From Camellia lanceoleosa (Eukaryota > Streptophyta > Magnoliopsida > Ericales > Theaceae), in the NCBI GenBank assembly GCA_025200525.1, contig CM045762.1, forward strand, positions 130,065,679 to 130,129,678: a DNA stretch of 64,000 nt. Reading direction: 5' to 3'. The notes beneath the pieces are model-generated. The model was not told the DNA's origin. It ran no database searches and saw only the letters and a program-made list of their open reading frames with translations. A program made the position numbers and the translations under genes. Positions 11,002 to 20,429 of the stretch are shown piece by piece (positions within the stretch are counted from its first letter, which is position 1; every line of letters begins with the position of its first letter).

Positions 11002-14000
11002 TCTATACTATATATTAAGCAAAAGTGGGTTTTTAACCCCAAGGCCTGTGGGAGCTCCAATATCTTAATCCTAATTTTCTAATTTTTTGATTAAAAAAAA
11101 AAAAAACACAGCATTTATTGACTTCTCCCAACCCAACCTCAGCATTTATTGACTTTTTCCAACCCACAATCCCTTTTGACTTCTCTCATAACTAGCCTAT
11201 CACCCGTGCTATGGACGGGATAATTATAAATATTTATATTTATTATTAATTTTTTTAATATATAAATTATACTTTTAAAGATTTTTTATAAAAGTAATTT
11301 AAGAAGCTTATCACTAACTATAGTGCATATGAAAATTAATAAGACTCTGCATGATAATTATGCCTTGGTATCTATAATCATTTGTATGAGGAGATTTTAA
11401 ATACTGATCAGGGATTTTAATCAAATCAATAAATGCAGACATGTGGAAAGACATGTAAATTGAAAAAAGTTAATAAATGTTGATAAGGGGATTTTGATCA
11501 AATCAATAAATGTTGAGTTTTTTTTTTTTAAAAAAAGGCTACTGCAATAACTATGCATGGACTGTAGCTATAATTATTTGTATGAGGGGATTTTAAATAC
11601 TAATCAGAGATTTTGATCAAATCAATAAATGCAGACATGTGGAAAGACATGTAGATTGAAAAAAGTTAATAAATCTTGATCGATTGGAGTTTGACCAAAT
11701 CAATAAATCTTTGAGTTTTTTTAAAATAAAAATTTAGAAAATTAAGGTTGGGAGATTGGAGATCATATAAGGCTTGGGATTTAGAAACCCCATTTTGCTT
11801 AATATATAGTATAGATAGATAGATAGATAATATAATATATATATATATACACATTATAAGATGAGAGAAGTAAAGTGCCATCTTATTATAATGGAGGAGA
11901 TCTTATAAAAAAAAAAAAAATATAGACATGAATGCCCTCCTATTTTATTGTGTTTGCAATTATCTATGTATGTGAATTGTGATTTTTAAATATTTTTTTT
12001 AAATGTCTTTTTTTTTTCCTTTTTTGTATTATATTAAAGTTTAATATTTTAATAATAATCATATGTGTTGGACTTTTCAAGAAATTAAATGTCTTTTTTT
12101 TATTATATTATATTAAAGTTTAATATTTTGATAATAATCATACGTGTTGGACTTTTCAAGAAATTTTTTAATGTTTGTTCTTAATGCATTAAAGTGTTAT
12201 TATGAGGGATAATAATCATATGTGTTAGGATTTTTCAAGGAATTCATATGTGTTGGATTTCAAAGAATTGTTTTTATGCTTGTTCTTAATGTATTAAAGT
12301 GTTATTATGAGGGTAAGACTTGGGAGTTGGGAAATGTTAATAAATGCTAAGATTTTTTTTTTAAAAAAATCAAAAAATCAAGAAATTTAGATTGAGAGAT
12401 TGGAGCTCCCACAAAACATGGGGTTAAAAACCCCATTTTGCTTAATATATAGTATAGATAGAAGTATAAATAGATAGATAGATATATAGATATAGATATA
12501 GATAGATAGATATGTTGAAATTTTCAAGGAATTTTATTTATGCTGGTCTTTAATGCATTAAAGTTTAATTATGAGGGAGTTTTGACCAAATATCCCAAAA
12601 GGCATAGGGATTGGAAGAAATTAATAAATGATGAGGTTTTTTTTTTAAAAATAAAAAAAAATAGAAAATTAGGATTTGGATATTGGAGCTTCCACAAGAC
12701 TTGTGGGTTAAAAACCTCATTTTGCTTAATATATAGTATAGATATTTTGATAATAATCATATGTGTTGGACTTTTCAAAGAATTAAATGTCTTTTTTTTT
12801 ATTATTATATTATATTAAAATTTAATATTTTGATAATAGTTATATATGTTGGACTTTTCAAGAAATTTTTTTATGCTTGTTCTTAATGCATTAAAATATT
12901 ATTATGAAGGATAATAACCATATGTATTGAAACTTTTCAAGGAATTTATATGGGTTGGATTTCAAGAATTTTTTTTTATGCTTGTTCTTAATGCATTAAA
13001 GTGTTATTATGAGGGTAAGACTTGGGAGTTGTGAAGTTAATAAATGCTAATATTTTTTTAAATCAAAATCAAGAAATTTAGATTGGGAGATTGAAACTCC
13101 CATAAGGTTTGGGGTTAAAACCCCATTTGTAATATAAGTATAGAAGTATAGATACATAAATAGATAGATAGATATATCTTTTTATTTTTATTTTATTTTT
13201 TGTGTGGTTTCTATTGAATTATTTTTTCAATTTATTTAAGATGGAGTTGTGGGTATCTTTTTTTTTTAATGTAATTTATCTTGTGAATTCCATTTGTTTT
13301 TTAATTATTATTTAGGTAAGTTATGATGTAGAGTTAGATATGTATTGATAGAGCATTAGCAGAGGTTTTTATTGATTTAAAGTTTATTTAAATAAACTTT
13401 AAAGATTTTTAGTTTTTTATTTTTTTTTGTTATATTATAATATAATATATAAAATATAGGTAAATATCTACAACTTTAATAAAAAAATATTTATCCGATT
13501 TTTTTAAGGAAGAAAATGAATGCAAGTTTTAATATTTTTTGAAAATTTGTGAGAGATTAGGAGGAGAGATTATGAAAATATTTTGTTATTAAATATTAGA
13601 TAAACTTTAAATATTTTTTTTTAGTTTTTAGTTTTTTTTTTCATATGTCATAATATACTATATAAAATATAGGTAGATATCTACAACTTTAATAAAAAAT
13701 ATTATCTGATTTTTTTTAAGGGAAAGAAAATGAATGCAAGAGATTTTAATATTCTTTTTTTTGAAAATTTGTGAGAGAGAGATTAGGAGGGAAGAGATTA
13801 TGAAATATTTTTTGTTCTTAAATGAATAAATCAGTCAATAGTTTTTTTTAATCTATTTTTTTGTAAATTAAAAATCAATAATTTTGAAAAATTGATTAAT
13901 TTGTCCCATTAAGTGATTTAAAATTTTTGATAGATATATCATAAAAAAAAAAAAATACATAATTATATATTATTAAATTAGAATTCAAATTTAGATGTTA

Positions 14001-14018
14001 TATCTTTTTGAGATCTAT
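11002..14018. mobile_element. Nested Helitrons in the 5' LTR of element A, truncated by gap
   Basis: The insert begins with a Helitron 5' end (TCTATACTAT). At 11192, CTAG followed by a hairpin of CCCGTGC/GGACGGG type marks the 3' end of a second Helitron in the opposite orientation. Further inverted 5' ends (TTGCTTAATATATAGTATAG) occur near 11795-11815, 12440-12460 and 12722-12742, with a degraded one near 13130. No RepHel-like ORF is seen, so these are non-autonomous. The sequence matches 55961-58785 collinearly. Confidence 0.85.
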
Positions 14019-14118
14019 NNNNNNNNNNNNNNNNNNNNNNNNNNNNNNNNNNNNNNNNNNNNNNNNNNNNNNNNNNNNNNNNNNNNNNNNNNNNNNNNNN
14101 NNNNNNNNNNNNNNNNNN
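14019..14118. other. Assembly gap of 100 N
   Basis: Exactly 100 undetermined bases, a customary placeholder for a gap of unknown size. The left edge corresponds to 58785 in the second copy, just where a large inverted repeat begins. The right edge is the middle of a copia gag gene, so the flanks are not neighbours in any other copy here. Confidence 0.99.
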
Positions 14119-14935
14119 GATACCTTCCATTTCCTCTGTATCTTCTTCCTCTATTACCACGAAATTGATATCTACCTCTATGGCCAGATGAATATTCTCT
14201 AGTAGATGAAGGATATGAAGCAGATCTAGATGCAGAGTCAGTAGGGACAGCACAAGCCATTAGTAAATCACTAATAAGTACATGTTTAGTTTTATTTTCT
14301 ACATGGATTGCATCAGAACACAGCAGTGAACTCAAGTCTGCCATAGTAATCGCCTCTGCTCTGGCACAAATAGTAGTTTTCAAAGCCGCGTATTCATTTG
14401 GTAATACATTGAGTGTTAACAGAACCAAATCTTCATCTTCAACCGTAGCTGATACAAGACTAAGTTGATCTGCAATATTGCGAATCTGAGTCAAATATTC
14501 CTCCATTGAGAGGCCTTTCTTGGTGACTGATTGAAGTTTATTCTTCAATTGATGTATGTGAAATCGAGAGAGTGAGGTAAATCTCTTCTCTAAAGCACTC
14601 TAGACTTGAGCACAGTGTTGACAATAAAGAACTGTGGAGAACACAGAGGAGGAGAGAGTTGCAGTAATGCAACTTAACAAATGTGCATCAATGATCTTCC
14701 ATCTTGCAGACTCTGGATTTTCAATTCTGTTTCCAGATGGATCAAGAATCTGTGGAGCTGGACATAGAATCACTCCAGTTACAAAATCAAACAACTCTGT
14801 GGCTCTAAGCACATTCTAAAGCTGATGTTTCCAGATAAGAAAATTGGAAAAATCAAGTTTCACTGTTACTAGAGACTGAAAATTTGAAATCAGTAGACTA
14901 AGATTTGATGGTAGAGAAGATGATGAAACTGCCAT
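14119..14935 (-). pseudogene. Copia gag (element B), interrupted
   Basis: The frame begins MAVSSSSLPSNLSLL at 14935. In-frame stops follow at roughly codon 40 and after SSVFSTVLYCQHCAQV. Beyond them the sequence reads LSMEEYLTQIRNIADQLSLV and ARAEAITMADLSSLLCSDAI, typical of the copia gag domain. It is related to, but clearly distinct from, the gag at 36674-37504 (ARTEPITMSDLSSLLC). A Gly/Arg-rich stretch before the gap probably precedes a zinc knuckle. Confidence 0.85.
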
Positions 14936-14964
14936 GACTGAATCTTGCTCGTGAGAGCTATTTG

Positions 14965-14976
14965 GCTTTGATACCA
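14965..14976 (-). other. Primer-binding site of copia element B
   Basis: In element sense the site reads TGGTATCAAAGC, matching the initiator tRNA-Met 3' end with one change. It abuts the LTR. Confidence 0.8.
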
Positions 14977-15345
14977 TAACAAGAAATGAGAAAATGATAT
15001 TTCATTTACCACACACACTTTACATTTAGGCATACACCTATTTATAGTTAATACAAGAGAGTTGGTTAGGAGTTTGTTATAACAAATTCTAACTGACTTA
15101 ACAAACTCTAAACTAACAGATACTAACTGAACCTAAACTAACCACCACTACTACAACATTGATATTTATATCTCTTTGCAGCTATATGTGATACACTAAG
15201 CTGTGGCTTCAACAACTGCTGTTATGGCTTTAACAGCTGAGACTGATGTAATGACTTCGGCTGCAAGGGCTGCAGCTGCAGCTGCTGAGACAATTGTAAA
15301 TGTTGCTGCCTATTCTGTTGCTGCATAATACTCTGTTTCTTATCA
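14977..15345 (-). repeat. 5' LTR of copia element B
   Basis: About 369 bp between the primer-binding site and the point where repeat X resumes. It includes a CAG/CTG-rich part (GCTGCAGCTGCAGCTGCTGA near 15270). The outer boundary is inferred by comparison with 40247 and is accurate to a few bases. Confidence 0.65.
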
Positions 15346-16149
15346 CTGTCACTATTCCTAGAAAGAAGTAGAAGACTTAATTTATTTTCTATTTGGTACC
15401 GCAGCTTATATTTTAATCTTTTTTATTATTGTAAACTTTATTACATATTTAAGTAAATTTTAGTAGCCTTTTTGTGAGCATTATTAAACGTAAAAATTTA
15501 AAACAAAATTCGATACATAATGTTTTGATCATTTTTTTAAAAATAAATAAATATGAAAGGTCTATATTTAGGGCTCGCTTTGGATCCTAAAAAAGTCAGA
15601 ATCAACCATGGGGTAATGTAGTGATGATAAAAAGAGAGCAGTGGCGGTGTAATGATGGTGGTAGTTATGGCAACGGTGACAATAGTTGTTGAGGTGAAGG
15701 ATTGTTCAAATTGTTGTAGTAGTGGTGGTAATAGGTGGCGACTGTGGTGGTAGTAGTGAAATAATGACCATGGTTATGGTAGTAACGACAATGGTGATGA
15801 AAGTGGTGGTTGTGGAAGGGTGATGGATGATGGTGGTGGTGATAGCGGTGACGGTGATGGTGGAGCTTGTGAGGTTATATGGTATATGTTGACACTTATG
15901 TATAAATATTAATAAATTGAGTCAGAATTAAATAAATTTTTTATCACTTAAAATTTTCTTAATTTTTATCTTATATTTTAAGAGTTATATTCAAGTGATA
16001 CCATTTGTAAGTTACATTTAAGTGATACCATTTTTAATTAGGGTGATGCACCAATAAGTCCCAAATTAATAACTTATACACTATTTAGTACTAAAAGTTT
16101 TCTTATAGACTGAAAGGTCCCATTATAGGAAAATTGACTATAAAGGGCA

Positions 16150-16490
16150 TATACATCAAACAAAAACATCAAGAACATCAAACATTAACAAAATATCATT
16201 AAACATCAAACATCACCAACATTAATCATCTATGTATGAACATCAAATATTAACAAAACATCAAAAAACATCAAACATTAACAAAAACATCAAGAACATC
16301 AAAGATTAACAAAACATCACCAAACATCAAATAACATCAAACATCATCATCAAAACAATATTATCATCAAACAACATCAAACATCATCATCAAAACATCA
16401 ACTACATCACCCACATCATTAAAAAAACATTATCAAAATTCAGCAACATCATAAAAACACCATCAAACATCGTCAACTACATCACCATCA

Positions 16491-16542
<52 letters not shown>

Positions 16543-16605
16543 ACATCAACAAAAACCAACTACATCAACGCAACAACATCAAAAAAATCAACAACAACAA
16601 CATCA
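16150..16605 (+). repeat. AT-rich minisatellite (CATCAAA-type) with long A tract
   Basis: Imperfect repeats of ACATCAAACAT and AACATCAACAA fill this stretch, with an uninterrupted run of about 45 A residues near 16493-16535. It lies inside the MULE, between the left inverted repeat and the gene-like segment. Confidence 0.85.
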
Positions 16606-16762
16606 ATCTTTTTTTTTTTTTTGGGTTTAGGTTAAATCCCAAAAATAAGAACCCAAAAGGCAAAGAGAGCCGAGATTTCCACAATCACCATCGATATTCC
16701 CTCTTCTTCCTGTCGAGGATGAAACATGGCAGTAGATGGAGAGATCTTAATCCTCCCATTCT

Positions 16763-17310
16763 TTGAAGTGCGATATCAGGGGAAATCGGTCTAGGGTTTC
16801 GGCAGTATCTCTCCGGCCACTCCAGACCCAAAATTCAATTGTATGTGCAAGAAACAACAAAAGGCGAATTGGGTCTCAAAGATCAAGAATATTGATACTT
16901 GAATCGGTCTATTTCATGGCTTCACGTCTCAACATCTTGCCACAGCCTTTGGCATTGGCAATTAGGGAGTTTGGAGGTGGAAATGGAGGGGGAGATGGGT
17001 TTTGGAAGGGTTTTGGATGGGGAGGCTTTGATGGGTGGAGGAGAAAGAAAAGAAAAATTAGGGCTTTTTGGGTTTGTGATTGCTTGTGGTTTGGGAATGT
17101 GGTTGATTTTAGGAAAGAATTAGAAGGTGATGTGTTTTGGGAGTTTTGGGCATATTTTTGTTAGGGCTTTCGGTTAATGGGTGGAGAAGAGGGGTTAAAG
17201 ATTGGATTTTAGGGTTTTGTTTCTGTCTTTGTTTGGTTGTCTTTGGGTTGAGAAGAGAGATTTTGCAGAGATGGGCAAAGGGTTTGAGAGCAATGGAGAC
17301 GTAAGAAGAA
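16763..17310 (+). pseudogene. Captured gene fragment, Gly/Trp-rich membrane protein-like
   Basis: One frame reads ARNNKRRIGSQRSRI and ASRLNILPQPLALAIREFGG, then GGGNGGGDGFWKGFGWGGF and a basic WRRKKRK. The neighbouring frame then supplies a hydrophobic, membrane-like stretch (GLFGFVIACGLGMWLILG), after which the first frame resumes with KELEGDVFWEF. This pattern suggests a once-continuous gene broken by compensating small indels. The Ser/Arg-rich start resembles a plastid transit peptide. I cannot name the parent gene. Upstream sequence from about 16650 resembles a 5' untranslated region. Confidence 0.6.
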
Positions 17311-17878
17311 GAAAAGCAAGAAGAGCAATGTGAGGAAGTGCCATTGCCGATAGATGATTTACATATTTTGTTGTTTAGATGAGATTGTTCATTTTTTTTT
17401 TTTTTTCTTTAATGTGATAGTCGATCCTAATATGATTCAAATAGAGAAATTTAGATTTAATTTCGAATGTGAGAGGTCGATAAAATTGGTATTCACAACG
17501 TTGAATGTTGTGATGTAAAAAAATTGATTAGTTTTTATGATGTTGCAGATTTTTAGGAAACAAATATTTTATAAAAGGGGTATTATTGTAACTTGTAAAA
17601 TAATGAAAATTTAATAAATAACATTTCAAAATAAAATGGGACTAAATGGAGCATAAGAAAACTTTTAGGACTAAATGGTTCAACTTTTCAGAAAATAGGA
17701 TTTATAAGTAAATTTTCCTTTTAATTATCATATAAACTTAATTAATTTTCACTTAATATATTTAGTTATAAGTATTAAATTAGGTCATGAAACTCCACCT
17801 TTGTCCCCTTAGAAAAAAAGACACTACTTAAAACGTTAGTTCTATAAATATTATTATCTTTTAAAGCATGTAACAAGA

Positions 17879-17946
17879 TCCGCTGTAGCTCAACTATTAT
17901 CGACTCGGCTAATGAGAATATTCCAGGTTCGAATCCTAGCAGCGGA
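17879..17946 (+). pseudogene. tRNA-like sequence, best-preserved copy
   Basis: Seven-base acceptor halves TCCGCTG and CAGCGGA pair perfectly. They are joined by TA and GCTC at the start of a D-arm, ACTCGGCTAATGAG in the anticodon-arm position, and a T-arm with loop TTCGAAT. The T-stem has one mismatch here. The D-arm and anticodon stem are incomplete and total length is 68 nt, so it is unlikely to be functional. From memory, the outline is closest to an organelle- or bacterial-type tRNA-Asn, but that assignment is tentative. Confidence 0.6.
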
Positions 17947-18571
17947 AAACGTCTTTTGTTTTGATGATTTGTTGCTTTATGGTGACATTTTACGATTTTC
18001 TTGTTATGTTTGATAGCATTATAGCCACAAATTTCTTTTTATATTTTTGGGAAAATTGTACTCCTAATCTTTAAAATGTAACTGTTACATCAATTTGATA
18101 TTTATAGTTTAGTTGTATTGATTTTACTTTTAATTTTTTAAGAAAGTTAGCGGCCAAGTACACATTTTGTGTGTGCAAGTCGAAAAAAATAGAGCATTTA
18201 TTTATAAATTCCTCTTCATTTACTTATGTTTCATTTGCCTAAATTATTTTTCTATATTCCAATATGTCATATGGCTAACAAAGTTACCAAAATACCCTTA
18301 ATGATAGTAGGGTGAAGCGCTTATTAATGTTTACATTAACAGTGTAAATGTTTCATGATGTGAACATTCACACTATCAAATTTATTTATTTTTATTTTAT
18401 AAAATTACATATTCCAGTGAGATCTTATTTGATAGATCTCATTAATTAGGTTTCAAAAATATTAATTTCATTAAAAAAAAAAATAAGCAACAAAAATTCT
18501 GAATTTTAAAAAAAGTACAAAATAGTTCACACCAAGTTGTTAAGGGTTAAAAAAAAAAAAGGAGTATAAAA

Positions 18572-19010
18572 CAGGCTATTTGGTATGCACTATATAAGTG
18601 CACTTATTTAGATAAGTGCATTTATTATGGTCATATCACCTCTCTACTTTTTTACATATCTTTTCGTAAAAAGTCAAAAAGTATACTTATTTAGATCATC
18701 TCAAATATAAAATTAAGATTTGGTGGATCAAATATCCAAATAATAAGACTAGTTGGAATATAAGAATATGTTATGTACCAATTGAAATACAAATACTTCT
18801 AAGATGATTTCTTAATGAATTCTCCAAAAAAAATTATAGGAAAAAAGTTACATGTGAAAATTATATAATTATTCGGACTTATTTTGGAATAAAAATTATG
18901 AGACACAAAACACCAACTCATTCATGAGGTTGCAAGTTAGCAGTAACAAAACTATTTTTGAGGGTATTTTTGAAAATTAATTTTTTGTGAGATTCATACC
19001 AAGTATAGTG
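18572..19010. mobile_element. Possible MITE with short inverted ends
   Basis: The left side has CTATTTGGTATGCACTATA and the right side, read on the opposite strand, has CACTATACTTGGTATGAATC; TTGGTATG is shared. A hairpin (TGCACTTAT.../ATAAGTGCA) sits near 18598-18620. I could not define a target duplication. The rest is AT-rich without other recognisable content. Confidence 0.35.
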
Positions 19011-20429
19011 TTCACTTTATGATAGTATAGATAGATAAATAGATAGAAGATACATGTAGAATTATGTAATTATTGTGGAGGTGTTTTGGAAATTAAAATT
19101 GTGAGACACTTTTTGTCAACACCAATTCAGGTGTTCACATATTATAATATAATAGAACAATAGACAGATATATAATAGAGATTGTGCAATTCAAATTAGA
19201 ACAAAATTATGATGTTAAAAAAATTAAATAAAACTGTCTATTGAATAATTCTAAACTATACAAAAAAAAAAAAATTCGATCGGCAAAAAGGAACTTTATT
19301 GATGGAATAAAACCAGTACATAGTACAAAGTGAATTACATCAATAAAGAAAAAAGGGAGGTGCAAAGGCATCACAATGTGCTAAATCATCCCAACGAGGT
19401 TGGCACCATCTAGCTTATCCTATCATTTGCTAGCACCCCCAGAGTTGGTGAGAGACCAATGAGAAACGACCAAAATATCACAGCAAACAAACAAAGAGGA
19501 CACTGCAAACATCCAATCCCAAAGATTACACCATATCGGCAAAGATCCATCTTGATTCACCATATCAGATCAACATTACACCCCTTAGCAGAGAAGGCAC
19601 AAAGGCCATAACACAGGACATTCCACCTCTCTCTATTAGCACCACTATATAGAGAACTCCTTATGCAACCAACAGATCTTTTGTTCTACCTGAAACAAAC
19701 CCATAGCACACACCAATTCAGACCATGACATTTCTTGAGTTGGCATAAGAAGGCCTACTGCAGGACACAGCAACCATCCATACCCATCCACCTGTAGGAC
19801 CACTCCCCAACTTACCCAAGACAGAGGCACACAACAACCAACCAACCAAACCAGACAGAGCACCATCAGTCCATCATCACATTCCTTCAATTGCATACAT
19901 TCCTTAAGTTGCCAGCAGTAGGCCTGGTAGCACAAAAACCCCAAAACAGCACTAGAGGCATAGCATAACAAAATAGCAATCCTGATTCCACAGACAGCAG
20001 ATGACAACAGATAGGGTTGGAGTTAAACAACAAAGAAACCATTGCAAACATCCAATAGCAGCTGCAGCAAGGAAATGGAGTCTCCTCTGTATCATTAACA
20101 CAGCCTGGCAGTAACCATAGCATTCACCATATTAGAGCAGCATTTCACAATTAGCAGAACATGTAGCCTCATGCAGCTGAACATCCAGAAGGCACAGCAT
20201 ATCAGAACAACATTTCATAACCATAGAAGAACCACACCAAGACTTAACACACATCCACCAGATTCACCACATCACTAGCACACACACCAACAACCCACAC
20301 AGACCATAAGGCACAGTATACAGGTCACCCATTACTAGCTGAACACTTGATCCATCACATTACTTGCCCACAATACTAACACACACACCAAAGACCCACA
20401 AAGACTGCATCAGAGAACCCCAAAGAAGC

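Larger units (their letters stand above)
803..14018 (-). mobile_element. Ty3-type retrotransposon A, Tekay-like chromovirus, cut by gap
   Basis: The element reads on the minus strand, with its 3' LTR at 803-2878 and its 5' LTR starting at 10174. Gag, protease, RT, RNase H, integrase and chromodomain run from high to low coordinates, the normal Ty3 order. CCTAA precedes the left LTR at 798-802. The matching right duplication is lost beyond the N gap. A solo LTR interrupts gag at 7300-9212 and a Helitron nest interrupts the 5' LTR from 11002. All coding parts carry stops and frameshifts. It is the degraded twin of the element at 47527-61997. Confidence 0.92.
14119..15345 (-). mobile_element. 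Copia retrotransposon B, 5' end only
   Basis: Minus-strand element with its 5' LTR at about 14977-15345, a primer-binding site at 14965-14976 and a gag gene starting at 14935. Everything downstream of gag is hidden by the N gap. The right boundary is set by resumption of repeat X at 15347. No target duplication can be checked because the other end is missing. Confidence 0.82.
16041..17718 (+). mobile_element. Mutator-like element (Pack-MULE candidate)
   Basis: Flanked by the exact 9-bp duplication TTTTAATTA at 16032-16040 and 17719-17727. The ends form degenerate terminal inverted repeats of about 85 bp. A perfect 16-bp core, CTAAAAGTTTTCTTAT, sits exactly 50 bp from each end (16091-16106 and the complement at 17653-17668). 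A site without the element exists in the X copy at 40895-40930. No transposase is present. The interior carries a CATCAAA-rich minisatellite and a gene-like segment, which is the makeup of a Pack-MULE. Confidence 0.88.
15347..18540 (+). repeat. Dispersed repeat X, copy split by a MULE
   Basis: 15347-16040 matches 40247-40930, and 17719-18540 matches 47206-47526 joined to 61998-62500. With the insertions removed, X is about 1.5 kb. It starts with an AT-rich part, has a 300-bp stretch rich in GGTGGT/GATGGT (15590-15870), a tRNA-like segment, and ends near the ACCAAGTTG motif at 18530. I do not recognise the family. No open frame is shared by the copies. Confidence 0.82.

Noticed and set aside
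803..14018. Endogenous virus in place of a retrotransposon
   Set aside because: Only gag, protease, RT, RNase H, integrase and a chromodomain are present. No envelope or movement-protein-like frame is seen, and flanks and target duplications fit a Tekay-type retrotransposon.
14008..14253. ORFs that run through the N gap
   Set aside because: They are translations of undetermined bases joined to copia gag or Helitron sequence.
15590..15870. GGTGGT/GATGGT-rich stretch as a coding repeat
   Set aside because: It recurs at 39230 and 40500 in repeat X with stops and indels in every frame, so it is non-coding repeat sequence.
19645..20123. Cys-rich small ORFs
   Set aside because: They lie in the 3' untranslated region of LINE A on the same strand, with no recognisable domain and no counterpart in LINE B.
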